A stretch of 64,000 nt of DNA from Nautilus pompilius. Lineage: Eukaryota > Mollusca > Cephalopoda > Nautilida > Nautilidae. A model generated the notes under the pieces. That model did not search any database. It was not told where the DNA came from and saw only the letters and a program-made list of their open reading frames with translations. Shown piece by piece: positions 12,921-28,338 of this stretch. The translations under genes and the position numbers were made by a program. The stretch spans positions 1 to 64,000 of the forward strand of contig JACATO010000986.1 of the NCBI GenBank assembly GCA_018389105.1, written 5' to 3'. The stretch's first letter is position 1. Every line of letters starts with the position of its first letter.

Positions 12921-13590
12921 CAGGTAAAGTTCATGTTTATCTGTCAATGTCGTTAAATATCATGTAAAGTTCATGTTTATCTGTCAATGTCGCTAAATAT
13001 CATGTAAAGTTCATATTTATCTGTCAATGTCGTTAAATATCATGTAAAGATCATGTTTATCTGTCAATGTCGCTAAATATCATGTAAAGTTCATGTTTAT
13101 CTGTCAATGTCGCTAAATATCATATAAAGTTCATATTTATCTGTCAATGTCGTTAAATATCATGTAAAGATCATGTTTATCTGTCAATGTCGCTAAATAT
13201 CATGTAAAGTTCATATTTATCTGTCAATGTCGCTAAATATCATGTAAAGTTCATGTTTATCTGTCAATGTCGCTAAATATCATGTAAAGTTCATATTTAT
13301 CTGTCAATGTCGTTAAATATCATGTAAAGTTCATGTTTATCTGTCAATGTCGCTAAATATCATATAAAGTTCATGTTTATCTGTCAATGTCGCTAAATAT
13401 CATGTAAAGTTCATGTTTATCTGTCAATGTCGCTAAATATCATATAAAGTTCATGTTTACCTGTCAATGTCGTTAAATATCATGTAAAGTTCATGTTTAC
13501 CTGTCAATGTCGCTAAATATCATGTAAAGTTCATGTTTACCTGTCAATGTCGTTAAATATCATGTAAAGTTCATGTTTATCTGTCAATGG
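12921..13590. repeat. 40-bp minisatellite array A (16.75 copies)
   Basis: A strictly periodic 40-bp tandem repeat. Sixteen full units run without a single indel, followed by 30 bases of a seventeenth. Each unit contains CATGTAAAGTTCATGTTTAT followed by CTGTCAATGTCGCTAAATAT. Variants alternate (GTCGTT/GTCGCT, AGTTCATG/AGATCATG, TTTAT/TTTAC), suggesting spread in multi-unit blocks. No spacers differ between repeats, so it is not a CRISPR array. The reverse complement is homologous to the array at 28.34-30.2 kb. Confidence 0.98.
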
Positions 13591-15983
13591 TAATATTTTG
13601 TACATTTTATGTATTGATGAAAATCAACAAACTACACATAAAGATGGACTTTATAATGGGCACAGCCGGTTTTCGTTGAATGTACAAAGCCTGTCTAAAA
13701 CTAGCGACCCTCTCGCTATCGCACAAACTAAGTCACTCTGATTTATTTTCGAAGCGTTTCCTACTTCGCTCACGCACTCTCACCCCTTTCACCGATGCCA
13801 CCACTGATTCAGAAAGATACCATCAGCTCACAGAGGTGAGAAGCGAGTCGCTGAGTTCGTGTGTTTGTTTTTTTTTAAATCTGACGGAAACAGCCAGAAA
13901 AATTCTTCTCTACGCTTGAAACGTTTTACTTTGAAGTCTCACGAAAGAGTTAAAAAACAAATGCGAGTATCGATGCAAAACAACCCCCCCCCTCGGAATC
14001 CATTTCTCCTTGGTTTCCCAGTCCGAGGGGCGGCCCTGAAGCTTTCTCTTTTAAGCTGACATAGGATGCCGAGATTTTGTCACGGACCTGCAACTGACGA
14101 TGCCGTCGTCGTTCCTTTCTAAGCAGCGGAGGGAGGTAGGGGTTGGGTTCGTTCACAGAAAACAGGTATGAAAACGCATTAGTGTCTTCCTTGGTTAAAT
14201 AAAAAGAAAACGCAAAAACCTTCAAATGAAAAACAAGCATAGCAGCCTTATCGTCCAGCATCCGTTAAACTTCCGATAATTCAAAACGATTTTTCTTTAC
14301 CTAAATCTTAAACAACCTTGTAGCCTGCCCCTAGCCAAGAAAAGTCTAAAAACTGCCCTGAGAAAAAGTAATTTGTTAACATTTGTTAAAACAAGAATAA
14401 TTAATTAATTGGTATTTTTTTTTTTTTGTATGTGCGGTATAAGAACACGGTTACCTTAGACTTATCGATAATCCAGCAACAAACGCCTTAATCCATTTGA
14501 TCTACATCCAGTTAAACAAATGTTTCCTGTTATTCTTTTCTATTTGTGTAAAAAAGCTGAAATATACTTTTTAATGTAGGTTTTCGTGTTCTCTAAAACA
14601 AACATATAAAATAGTCGCATGTGTGCTTTAATTTCTAAACTTGAATAAAAGAAATATCGGTATACGAAGATAAATTCGCCTTAAGGGAGAAACTCTACTC
14701 AGTTATAAGATGTCTCTTAGACGAGGATGTCATTGTGTTAATTGCCCTTTGACCTCAAAATCGATACCGGGCTTCGATAACTATATTTATGCGAGGGACC
14801 GAGAGGTAAACGCAGAACTTTGTCATTTTGAACGTCATTTCAACAAAAAGCCAAAGGGTATCGTCAATAAGGTTGGGCGTCTCCCATTCTAAGGTGTCGG
14901 CAAAGCGGCCATTTTGTCTTGCGGAGACGGCACCTTGATTCTGCAATCGCCGCCGTCGCCAGCGATAAGGAAGATTCTTTTGTCAGGGAAAATTTACGCA
15001 TGTTGTGCAGTTTGCACTTAAATAGCTGCTCAGAACTCCCCGTTCGTCGCTCCGAATTCGTATCACTAACAGCTCTTACCTCGTGCATCTTGGAATCGTT
15101 TGAAAATTGATCCTTTTCGATAAATGATACTCCGATCGATCTCCCGGTAGGATTAGCGTTAAAGTCGTCGGACTGTAAATCTGTGACTATCGCCGAATAC
15201 TGAAGCAAACAGTTTGCATGAAGATTTTTGGCAAGCCTCGATTTGAATTATGCAGATAACTTAGTTTTTAAGATATCCCATAAACCAGTGATATATTTAA
15301 ATTTAGCTGTGATGCAGTAATAAATATTACAAACCGAGCGAGACCACATCTTCAATAAACTACAGATTTAGTTCAGTTATAAGAAGCGAAGCTTTAATTT
15401 AATGTATTTGAAAAGTGTCAGTTCAGATTTAATTTACTGTTCTGACATTAGAAAGGAATTCTGGGCTGACTGTTTTTGGTGATAGGAGGGAAGCTGAATG
15501 CTTTTAAACAAACAATTTGCTTTAAATGTAATAGTAGGTTACTTTAATGGCTACGGGTGGAAGGAATGAATAAATAGATTATTAACTGAACAAAAACTCT
15601 TTTCCAAGTAACATCGCCTTTAATCTTTCGTCTCTCGGGGCCCGAGGCTCGCTCTTTGATGTTTTGTCTGAATCCTTATTACATTGTGAGCTAAATTGCC
15701 AGCCAGTTTCTTTTGACTGTTGAATAATTACTTTTCAAAATAAAACTCGAAAGAAAATAAATCGACGCGCAGAATTTTCCTTTTTATAAAAAAAATAAAA
15801 TAAAAACAACGATTTTCCGAAGTCTTACATGTGGCAGAGAATAACAGCGAGAAGAAACCCTTAATAAAATATCCTCTCTTCCATTACTGACTGAATTATC
15901 GTTGTTCTTGTTGTGTTCTTTAATTCAAATGATCAAAGATAAAGGTGATAGAGGAGAACATTGTTTAGATCTTGTAGACGTCA
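13591..15983. other. gene-free stretch, patchily GC-richer
   Basis: No gene recognised. The 13.68-14.27 and 14.70-15.21 kb parts are less AT-rich and have overlapping open frames on both strands without known motifs. A CpG-containing patch at about 14.88-14.97 kb is worth noting but is too short to call a promoter. Confidence 0.45.
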
Positions 15984-18223
<2,240 letters not shown>

Positions 18224-18900
18224 TGTAATTAACTTAACCACGTGACAACTGTCCCCCGGTTTCCACAAAAGATGGAGGTGTAATTAACTTAACCACGTGA
18301 CAGCTGTCCCCCCCCGGTTTCCACAAAAGATGGAGGTGTAATTAACTTAACCACGTGACAACTGTCCCCCGGTTTCCACAAAAGATGGAGGTGTAATTAA
18401 CTTAACCACGTGACAGCTGTCCCCCCCCGTTTCCACAAAAGATGGAGGTGTAATTAACTTAACCACGTGACAACTGTCCCCCCCGGTTTCCACAAAAGAT
18501 GGAGGTGTAATTAACTTAACCACGTGACAGCTGCCCCCCGGTTTCCACAAAAGATGGAGGTGTAATTAACTTAACCACGTGACAACTGTCCCTCCCGGTT
18601 TCCACAAAAGATGGAGGTGTAATTAACTTAACCACGTGACAACTGTCCCCCGGTTTCCACAAAAGATGGAGGTGTAATTAACTTAACCACGTGACAGCTG
18701 CCCCCCCGGTTTCCACAAAAGATGGAGGTGTAATTAACTTAACCACGTGACAACTGTCCCTCCCGGTTTCCACAAAAGATGGAGGTGTAATTAACTTAAC
18801 CACGTGACAGCTGCCCCCCCCCCGGTTTCCACAAAAGATGGAGGTGCAATTAACTTAACCACGTGACAGCTGCCCCCCCGGTTTCCACAAAAGATGGAGG
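18224..18900. repeat. 54-60-bp minisatellite with an E-box in each unit (12 copies)
   Basis: Twelve units, each containing GTAATTAACTTAACCACGTG, then ACAACTG or ACAGCTG, a variable C-run of about 5-9, and GGTTTCCACAAAAGATGGAG. Length variation between units comes almost wholly from the C-run. Every unit keeps the palindromic hexamer CACGTG, and several also have CAGCTG. The array ends in a T-run at 18901. The minus-strand open frame at 18347-18550 is a by-product of the repeat. Confidence 0.97.
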
Positions 18901-21417
18901 TTTTTTTTTTAGTGTTTGTGACAGTGATTAAGCGCATTGCGATAGCGATTTCCACCAGTGAACATTATGCAGCTGGTTGGGGGTGGTGTCGCTTTGTACG
19001 ACGAACTTCTGAACTTTCTTTACACCGGCCCCATTCACTAGGACGTCTCGCCGATCCTAGAAAACGGCACCTGAACCAAACTTCAGCTTAGAACGAAGTC
19101 GCGATACGGTAACAGTCCTCCTCGAGGCGGTGTTCCTTTCCCTAGAAACGATAAATATTCTCCACGGGGGGGGGGGTTGGCGACTAACTACCTTGTCCAG
19201 CGTTCATGTCCACTAATTAATCGGAAAGGCGAGGACTGGAGATCTCTCAATTTTCAATCTGCTTAATCCCCAAAAGTTCGAAATCGCTGTATCCTAGGGA
19301 AAAAAATCTGCTGTCTGTTTCCTCGTTTGTACCCGGAAATTAAGAAAAATGTCGACCTGCCTTATTCATATTAATAACTGACAGGAAGATATACTGTGCG
19401 GCTCGAGTCGATTTAGGGAGGAATTTAATCAATATTTGTGCATTTTTCATTAGCTGTCAACTTAATGGCATTCCAACACATTTTTCGGCAGAAAACTGGG
19501 CCATTTTCTTGTTGTTTTTTTTTAAATTCCTGCTCTTTATATCCATATTTTTTTACTTAAAGTACACTAACGTTAAAAAAACATTTGACTACACAAGTAT
19601 ATCTTTCTTAAAAACACAAAGCCCTTTCGGTAAACGAAAGATAAAAACTGAAGCAATTTTCGTCACTTGAATAAATTTATCAATTAAACGGATATTTTCA
19701 ACCATAGAAATGGGATTGGGGTGTATTACTCTACTCAGAATTATTATACTCACTGGCCGCTGCGGGAAGCGCCCCCTCGCGGAATGTCGGTAACTTAACT
19801 GGAGCGTCTCTGATCGTTGGAGGTTTCTACCACCGCCTCTGCCGTGGTACAGTTATCGACGTCTCTTAATTAAGGATCCATCGGGTGTGTTCTGCTGGCG
19901 GTTCTCTCTCAATAGCCGAACGAACAGCTGTTCGCTTGTGAAAGCCAGTTTATCCTGACCACTTTGCATCTTCTATACCCTCTGCTCAGACTCCGAGATC
20001 CTTCCGTCCTAAACCCATAATGACTGACCGGTTCCCTTCGGCTTGACAACCCCGTTGGTATGGTTAATTCTCGCTTTTCTTTACCACCCGCCGGCATGAG
20101 TTTCCTCCCATATCTAATAAATGAAGAGATTTCTCTGCTTGCCTGACCTACGTGACTCAAGACTCGCAACGCCACCTAGCGGAAACGTGCGGCGTGGTAC
20201 TACGCTCTCGTCTCACCAGGGGTTGTCTCTTCTCTGGGAGTCGGTGCTAGCAAAAGAATTTGCGAAATATCTGTGTATGAGCGGTGCGACACAAATCGGC
20301 TAAGCAGCGACTGTCTGAGGACCTCTTGTCAGACGCTGTAAACTAAATACTATCACAAAAGTGTTGCACACACGAGAAGATACACGCGACAGAACCTTTA
20401 GGTTTATTTTCGAACTGTAAAGAGTGCCAAACCTGGCCAGGTGTCCGAGAAGTAAGAGCGAGTGCGCGATAAGACGGTTGTTTTAATAATGCTACTTTCA
20501 TGGGTGGGTGACTGTGAATACAGATGTACAATTCATCCTCTCCAAACAAGGAATTTCCTCAAAGTATCGTTTTAGCTTATAAGCAGAAGAAGAAAATAAC
20601 AACCGGTCTTGAGTCAGCTGAAAGAATATTATAAGTACTTAGGATGGTGGTTATGGGTTTAAAAGATTCACGGAGAAGACCCTGTAATTGTTAGCTACTA
20701 ATAGGCCATCAGCATCCGTAGCTTAAATCTCTTCCTGTGAACTAAACTAGGCAAAGCTGCACAAACTCATCTTTTATAACTAAAAGCCACCTAATTTACT
20801 CTTTACTTATTTAGTAAATACAAACTTTTAGCAGTGTCATATTTTCAATTTTCTTAATGTTTTTATTCCTTAGAATAAACTAGAGAACATTTTTTCAAAA
20901 TGTATACACATCTTTATTTTATTATATATATATATATTTTTTTTTTAAATACGCTTGTCATCTGTGAAAACATTAAAGTACCGACCAATTTTTTATTTAT
21001 ACGATTGTTTTCATATTACCAACTAATAAGGACACACATCATTACAAGTTAGATAATAGCTGCTCCCCTTTCTAGAGCATCAAAACTTAATCAAGTATTA
21101 AATAAACATACTTAAATATCAAAGCCATCAGTTTTCATGTAGATTTTCGCATTCCTCGGCTCTCGTATTTACCTTCTTGAGGAGCTTATGCTTCGTTGGT
21201 TTAAAAAATCAATCATGTGGAAATGAGTTTTTTTTTTTTAAAAGAGACTGGTATTTAGTAAGTACTTGACAATCGGACGATGGCTAGCTTTCATAATGTG
21301 GCTTCCATCATCCGGAAATTCTCCCTTTTTTATTTGGTAGTAAATTACTTTGCTCCCTCAGACCAAGCACCTGATAATTTTCGTGAAGAAACACGTTTCT
21401 TGCAGAGTGACTTAAAG

Positions 21418-21418
<1 letters not shown>
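18901..21418. other. gene-free stretch
   Basis: No gene recognised. A G-run lies at about 19166-19175. A piece near 20.08-20.13 kb (CCGCCGGCATG... AATAAATGAAGAG) resembles the SINE body motif at 45.56 and 57.1 kb, but no tRNA-like head was seen upstream. A (TA)n/(T)n tract lies at about 20.92-20.95 kb. Confidence 0.45.
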
Positions 21419-21478
<60 letters not shown>

Positions 21479-21505
21479 TATTATTATTTTATTATTATTA
21501 TTATA
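21419..21505. repeat. (ATT)n microsatellite
   Basis: A trinucleotide (ATT)n run of about 85 bases with only a few interruptions near its 3' end. The 97-codon open frame through it (21280-21573) encodes an Ile run from the repeat and is not considered a gene. Confidence 0.97.
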
Positions 21506-24500
21506 ACCTCGATATTTTGGAAAGGACAAAAGAAAGGGCTTTTATCCGAGAACCATCTGAAGGTGGGCAATGATGAGAGCGGACCTGTCAGTCGCCTGTC
21601 TGTTCAGACCCGAGTGTTAGCCCACCAGGCAGCGGCGGAAATTTTACGAAGTCCACAAGCATTCTGCTGTTGGGAAAATTGATCTCTAATTTCTGCGAGA
21701 TTGTGGCTTTAGCCTGGCGAGGTAGAGACAGAAGGCCATCGATCTGGCTAAATAAGTAAAGCTGATCTTAATCTAGACTCTCCCACTACGCCACGCTGAA
21801 AGGACGTAGCAACGCCAGAACATTATTATCGAAAGTAATCGTTAACGATGTTGAAGTTTTCGCTGAGTATCGGCTAACCAAAAGTTATCCATCTACTAAC
21901 GTTATCGGCATCCGTGAGATGAAGCGTCGCCATCTCTGGTGGTTTAACTCTTTTAACAGAGTGATCGAAAGAAAAGAAAAACGGCAAATAAGAGATTTAA
22001 AGTTTTTAAGTCTTAGCTTCAATCAGGTTGAAATAAACGGATCGGGAGGACAAACAAAGCCTGCGAGGTACGATTGCTGTGATGGAACGAGGGAAAGGAT
22101 TTAGGAGTTATATTGGATGACACCATCGGCCCAAAACAAAAGAGTGCATTTCTCGGAGACCGACAACATCGCGGATATGCTAATTCGTGGTATAAATAAC
22201 AGGGCATTAGTAGTTCTGGTTCCCACGTATAAATCTTCAGTCGGATTTCTTTATAAGAATATGCAGGTTAGGCATAGATCGTTCGCTCACCAAAGCCGCT
22301 CGCTGCCTTGGAAAGGGTTCAGGGTTCGCTATAATGGATGGTGGTATTATATTTATCCCGGTGATGAAGGAGGACTACAGAGATCTCGGTCGCCTGGCCT
22401 GGCCTGCAGACATTTCCGTGCTGACGTAAATGGGGCTCTGAAAATTATTTCTGGGAAAGGAAAGCAGGATCGTGATACCGGTTGCTCGTCGTATGCCTCT
22501 GTGGGCGGGTTATAAGCAAAGGATACATAAGAAGCTTTCTTCAATAAGACATTTAAAAAAGAAATGATTTATCTTCGTTAATCGGGGACTATCTGCGTTC
22601 GAAATGACGTTAAACCAGAATGTGAAAGCATTAAGTGATGCAAATGTGTTTCTCAGTACGACTTTCACATTGCAAATATCTAAAAAAAACAACAAAAAAG
22701 GGCATTTCCTAACATGTTCTAGCTAAAGCAGCTTCCAACATCCTATGATTGTATTAAATTAGGATCATCATTCCCCTAGGCATGGACTCGAACCAATCCT
22801 CTAAGTGCTCTGCATACTAATTTATTTAAATTTCTAATTCCATCTTAATCTGTAATCGCTGGAAAACGTAATGGAGGAAAAAAGGTTGTGTCATGAAAAG
22901 TTCTTATATGTAAATGGCACTAAGTGTTGTGTAAATATGAGAGTTTACTTAGTTTTGCTAATCCGTCGTAAAGGCGACATTTTGTCCAAAGTTTGATCCA
23001 CATCTCGCGTTTCAGATCACAGTGAGTTACGATCGGACTGTCTTGGTTGCTCAGATTAACTGTATAGCTAAGTGTGCTGCATTCCGGACCGAGTTCCGAC
23101 CGAAGGAGTTTTAGTGGCCAGAAAGACACGAAGGTAGTCCGCAACCCCAATCTCAAGGAATACGGCACTGACTCCAACGCACGGAAAGAGACAATTTTTC
23201 AACATCTACAAACATTGGTAATCCGACTGGGAGCGGAGAGCTAACGATTTTAACGAGCTGTGATTGTCAAGGAAGTAGGGAAATGTGGACAGAAGGAAAA
23301 GTTGCCAGTCCGCCTCGGCTATTGTATTAACTGGGTCGTCGTCTCTCCTCTACTGTCTTTGTGGTAAAGTCTTTCTCTTTAGGATTTGGCTACAAAGTCA
23401 CCTAAATGTCCATCAGAGACGAGAGCACGTTTAAAGTCTGACTTGCCCCCTTTAATAGCTGAGCAGAAATCATATCGTAAAGCAAGGCTTGTTCTGAATA
23501 AACGTCTTGCTTAGAAACGGTTTACAGATTTGTGCTCTTTCTACTTCACTCACATTTATTATTGATTTTTATTTAATTTCTGAAATAGTTCCTCTTATTA
23601 AATTCTTGTCGCATACAACTCGTAGACAGGTGTGATGAAGATGCTCGGTGCGATGGCTACCGCTAACAATCGATGGCATTCCAGCATCTTGTAAAACCGG
23701 GCGGATTCCGTTGAAGAATACCGCTAGAAATCCTTGGTTTAATTATCGAAGAAAAGTAGAATGTCCGGAGGAGGCCGATGTCGACGGACCCATACGGAAG
23801 AAAACGAAGAATCTATGCTATAGGAGGCCTGCTAACCAAGGTAGGTATTAATCGGGGACCGAACGCAAACTCACAGTCACAACCCCCCCAAGTACGCTAC
23901 ACACAGAGTTACATGGCACCCATTTAAAACCTCGGTACGTACAGAGTAGCTCTATATGTACGCTATACAGTTTATAAATATATTTGTCGTTAAAATCTTC
24001 ACTATGATAAAATAATAAAAAAAAACCACTGTGGTTAATTTGGAAAAAAATAATGGAACTTCTGAAACAAAGATGGTACTTTTGAATTGTTCAGATGATA
24101 AGATTATTACAAATTTAATAATTCATTATAAGTGTTTGGTTTACGAGCATTCCGAATAATACGCTGAGACACCTGTCAAACGACTTTGCACAGTGCGCGC
24201 GGTGCCTTAATTCGTTATCAGGAAGCTCTGTCGGATAAACGCATTTACTATGGACTGGATAATCTTCCAAAACCACATAAATTGTCTTTTGTTGTCTACG
24301 TTCATTTCGAAACCAAGTCAACATAGCCATCATCAGAATCGGATTACATCTAAAGCATTGAGATTTTACACGGAGAAAACATTTTTTTCTGCGAGCATCA
24401 ACCTTTGGTGCCAAAAATGTCAGCAGGCAAAATGTTCATCAGAACTGGACATCAAGTGACAAAGGTAACTCTGCAGCTAGAATACAGCGTCGTAAAGAAC

Positions 24501-27500
24501 GACCTCCACTGTTAAGTGGAATGGACACAGATTAATGCCAAAGGGTCTGACGATGTGGGAGGTGTCGTTACCAAACCAAATCAGTTTCAAAGATTTGCTT
24601 TGAGAAACAATTCGGCTTCAGACTATACTACAAATGGCTTAATAGATCATGTGGCATTCGTGCCTGTTTGTTCGGCCCACTAAGTTGCGTTTGTTTTTGT
24701 TACGTATCGTAAAATTTCTCCGTTATGTTTTTTTTCTTTTTAAGGCAGATAATAAGTGCGCTTTTATAAAAAAGCTTTTAGGTATATTCAGTCTGAGCCC
24801 AATTAAAATAATAAATAAGCTTCGATCGGTGGTTGGTATCAGTTTTGAATTATAAAAGTTGTGTAGTAACACAGCGGCTTCCTAAATGTGTTGTATACTT
24901 ATTGAAATATGTACCGGCTGAAGAAATCACCACAGTGGAGCCATCTAGAACCATGTCTTCGTCTCGATGTGTATAATATTCCAGATCTGTACAGGCAGTA
25001 ATGAGAGACGAGGTAGGAGTGTTGGGCTGCACCTACGTTTCTCCTTTTTTACCTTGTCGACTCGAAATACCGAGGCTGATTAGTTACCAGGTTGGCATGG
25101 AAAGTTATCTTACTTGCTGTCGATTAGGAAGCAACTAATTAAGGAAGTGCTATTACGACAAGGAACACGAAGAAGGAAGGAAGGTATACCGATTTAAACA
25201 AGAGACAAAAGCAAGCAACTGTACCACAAAGGCTGGAGATTCGCAAGGTATAATTTCACCCACTTTCCTGTTTGATGTTCAGTACCGTAGCGTGACGAGG
25301 CTAGTGTCGGCCCATTAGATCAGCTCGCCTGGAATAGTGTTGTAGAAAAGCAAGAGTCGAGGCGCGACGGAAAACTATAGAAGCGAAGTTTCTGCCAATC
25401 GAAAGTTTTAAGTTAAAGTTAAGTAGCAAATCAGTTCGGAAAGGGGGGCTGAGTACAAGATAATTATATAAGCTAATAAACGTTCGGCGCTAATTAACTC
25501 GAATAACTTTTAGTACATCAAATAAACGAAGACCAAAGCGAACACAAAGGCAAAATTATCTATACACCACCACCCTGTCACTTTCTACTACTTTCTTCTT
25601 TTGTATTGGAATGGGAAAATAAAAGAAATTAGAAACTTTGTCGGGAAGTGCTAAGAGAAAAGAAAAGAGTTTTGCTTGTTTCATGAACTCTCTGCTAAGT
25701 GCAATCAACATCCAACTAATTTACATGGGTTCACGAACAGAATAGATAGATAAATTAATTAATAATCGATTTATCTTTCCTGTTTGGTGTTATTCAAAAT
25801 TTTTCGTATATTCTTGTTAACTTTTCCCTATGGGAGATATAATTTTATAATATCTGCTGCTGTATTTTACTATGATTTAAACAATTCTAATATTTATGAA
25901 AGGTTAACTAATATATTTCACACTTAAAGACAGTTTGCAACCGTTTATGTGCTGTTTTTTGATTAGTATATTTAGATATAAAGTAATGATCGAAGGCGTG
26001 CAACCCTGTTGTTGTTGTTTTTTTTTTCTTTCTAGAACTGCATAAGTAACTAGAAAGCGTCAGTAGATAGCTGTTATTCCACATACTTTTTTTTCTCTCT
26101 TCCTAGGGAATGGAGTTGATGGCCCGGTGTGGAGCAAGCTCCCGTTAAGGCCTGGTTGAGGCGCCGAAGCACCTCGTGTAACTGGCCGCCGAAGCGACCA
26201 GGGTGGCCACGCCCCCATATCGCCAGTGGATGCACCTGGGATATGTAATAGATGTTAGATCCCTTGAAAATATAACAACTGTGACGCTTAAGCGGCAGTG
26301 TTGTTAGCTATGGAGTAAGTTGGATTCGTTATTAACATCGCTCCTTAACACAATGTTCAACAATATATGAACTCGCTGGAGAGAAAAAAAGGGATGAAAC
26401 AAAAATGAATTCCACGCCGGACTTCCGGACTCAACGTTCTGTTCGTCTACAGATCTTTCATTTGAAAATTTAAAAGTCTTCCTGGTTCTGAGTCAGAAGT
26501 GCAGAAGAGCGATACATAAAAAGGCTTATAAACACTAAGCTATTTTGCTTCTGAAAACTGCTTTATAGTCTGGTCATACGTGTCTTTTCCACCCGGAAAT
26601 TCTCTGTGCAACATGCTCACCTTCTCCTTCCTCTATCAATAATAATTTGTATTTAAAAAAAAAAGAAAGTCTTTGGATTTTCTCCGTATTACCAGCATCA
26701 TCAATACCAGTTGTCTCATGGAATTTCTGCGTAAGAAGATGTTAACTTTTCAAAATTTTTTCTAATAGTACAATTATTTCTTCACATTGTTAAAAATGCT
26801 TTATTAATAAAATGAGCTCAATTGTTTCGATATTCCTGAGGCCTCATTGTTGAACGTGCTTGGCATAGTAATATTGTGCAGTCGTGTTTCATAGAGATGT
26901 AGTAGACAGTAGAGACAACTCTGGTGAGGGATCGTAGTTCGCGGCGATCTTCTGTTACAGAGCGATTCCAGCCTAAAGGCGGCCCAGAGGAATCTCGGGC
27001 GGAGGAGGGCGGCTGTTGAAGAAGAAAGAGATGGAAACCATGCCAGGCAGATGCGTATTCCTGTTATCTGCCTCTGTGTAACATTCCCACTCTTGGAAGG
27101 CTTACAATACATACACTCAGGCATTTCCTATACTGACACATCGAAAGCGGGTATTTATTTTTATTTTTACTTGATCAAAGTGATTTTTTTAACGTAAATT
27201 GAAGGAAGATGCGCGATCAGTATCAGAATCACTGGGTCATTATATCTGGTCTTTCTCTCTCTACTTTCTTTTTCTTTGTTGTTGTTTCGAATATCAAAGC
27301 ATTAAAAGGTTGAGAAAAAACCAGCGCGAGATGACGAACAAGTACCTTCAGTTACCGTTCTTTCCGCTCGCTAATACGCCACCAGAGCTCGTCAAACTGA
27401 CTGACTACCAATCAAGTCCCATGTCCTATCACGGACAGCGAGCTCCGTTTCATTTCCGTGGCTCTAAGTACCAAAATGACAGCTGGCAGAGCTGAGACCG

Positions 27501-28338
27501 CTATGTACTGATTTCCCTATTGGCTGGGAAGATCTTCGGAATGAAAACTTAATACAGCTTCGTCTTCCATAGATTTTTTTCTTCCTTTTCTTTTGCCTTT
27601 TTTTTTTTTTTTTTTTTGCTTGCTGTTAACTAAAACAAATTGACTTTATCTATATATTGTGCCTGGATACACTGATTCAGTTTGCGCAGTTTATTTATAT
27701 CGTGGTTAATTTCGCCAGGATAATCCAGCGGGCCCCTCTTTGCTCGAATACGAAGATGCTGTTTGTCGGATGACAAATATTTGCCCAGCTTCTTGGAGGA
27801 TAACAAGCGGCTTCTTGTGTGTTTAGCACTCGAATTCTTTTTTTTTTAATATATATTAAAGCTTCGATTTTGGCAAATTTAACTCTTTTCGAACCAAATA
27901 TTTTAGGAAAAACTGAAAACAATTGAGATGGAGTGTAAGGCGAAAGATTAAAAACGCGTTAAATAGCCTTTTTCGGGTTATATATAAATATAATTGAATT
28001 TGTCACGTTGTTTGTATCAGAACCGGTGAGGAAGGAAGGAAGAATTTTTATGTTTGTGTGGTCGCGCTGCACTCATTTGTATCTGATCATAAAAATAACA
28101 AGCGGAAATAAATCACTTAAATACTGATTGAGCACAGGCAACTAAGATTCATCCTTACAGATCGTTTACTGGCATTTATCCATGGAGCTGAATTTCATGA
28201 GATAATCAAAAATATTTTATAAAGATCTCCTTCATATGATATTTGCTGTAATTAGATAATAGTTTTGGCATGAGGTCTGTTGGCATCGGTTAATAAAGAT
28301 TATCATTACATCATATCTAATGACGTTCATTAATAAAT
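21506..28338. other. gene-free stretch with weak exon-like patches
   Basis: No gene can be supported. The largest open frame (22117-22515, 132 codons) has no recognisable domain. Exon-like patches near 23.64-23.84 kb (good donor consensus) and 26.08-26.25 kb (good acceptor consensus, GC-rich) are treated as findings only. A 20-base T-run lies at about 27598-27617. Confidence 0.4.

Noticed and set aside
12921-13590. Regular 40-bp repeats as a CRISPR array
   Set aside because: Units are contiguous with no unique spacers, and the sequence is clearly from an animal-type genome.
18347-18550. 67-codon minus-strand frame with repeated SFVETGG
   Set aside because: It reads the E-box minisatellite; C-run length changes break the frame elsewhere in the array.
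20071-20130. Further SINE copy
   Set aside because: Only a short body-like motif resembles the SINE family; no tRNA-like head could be found upstream.
22117-22515. 132-codon open frame on the plus strand
   Set aside because: No motif, no splice signals that fit, and an overlapping frame on the other strand; may be chance.
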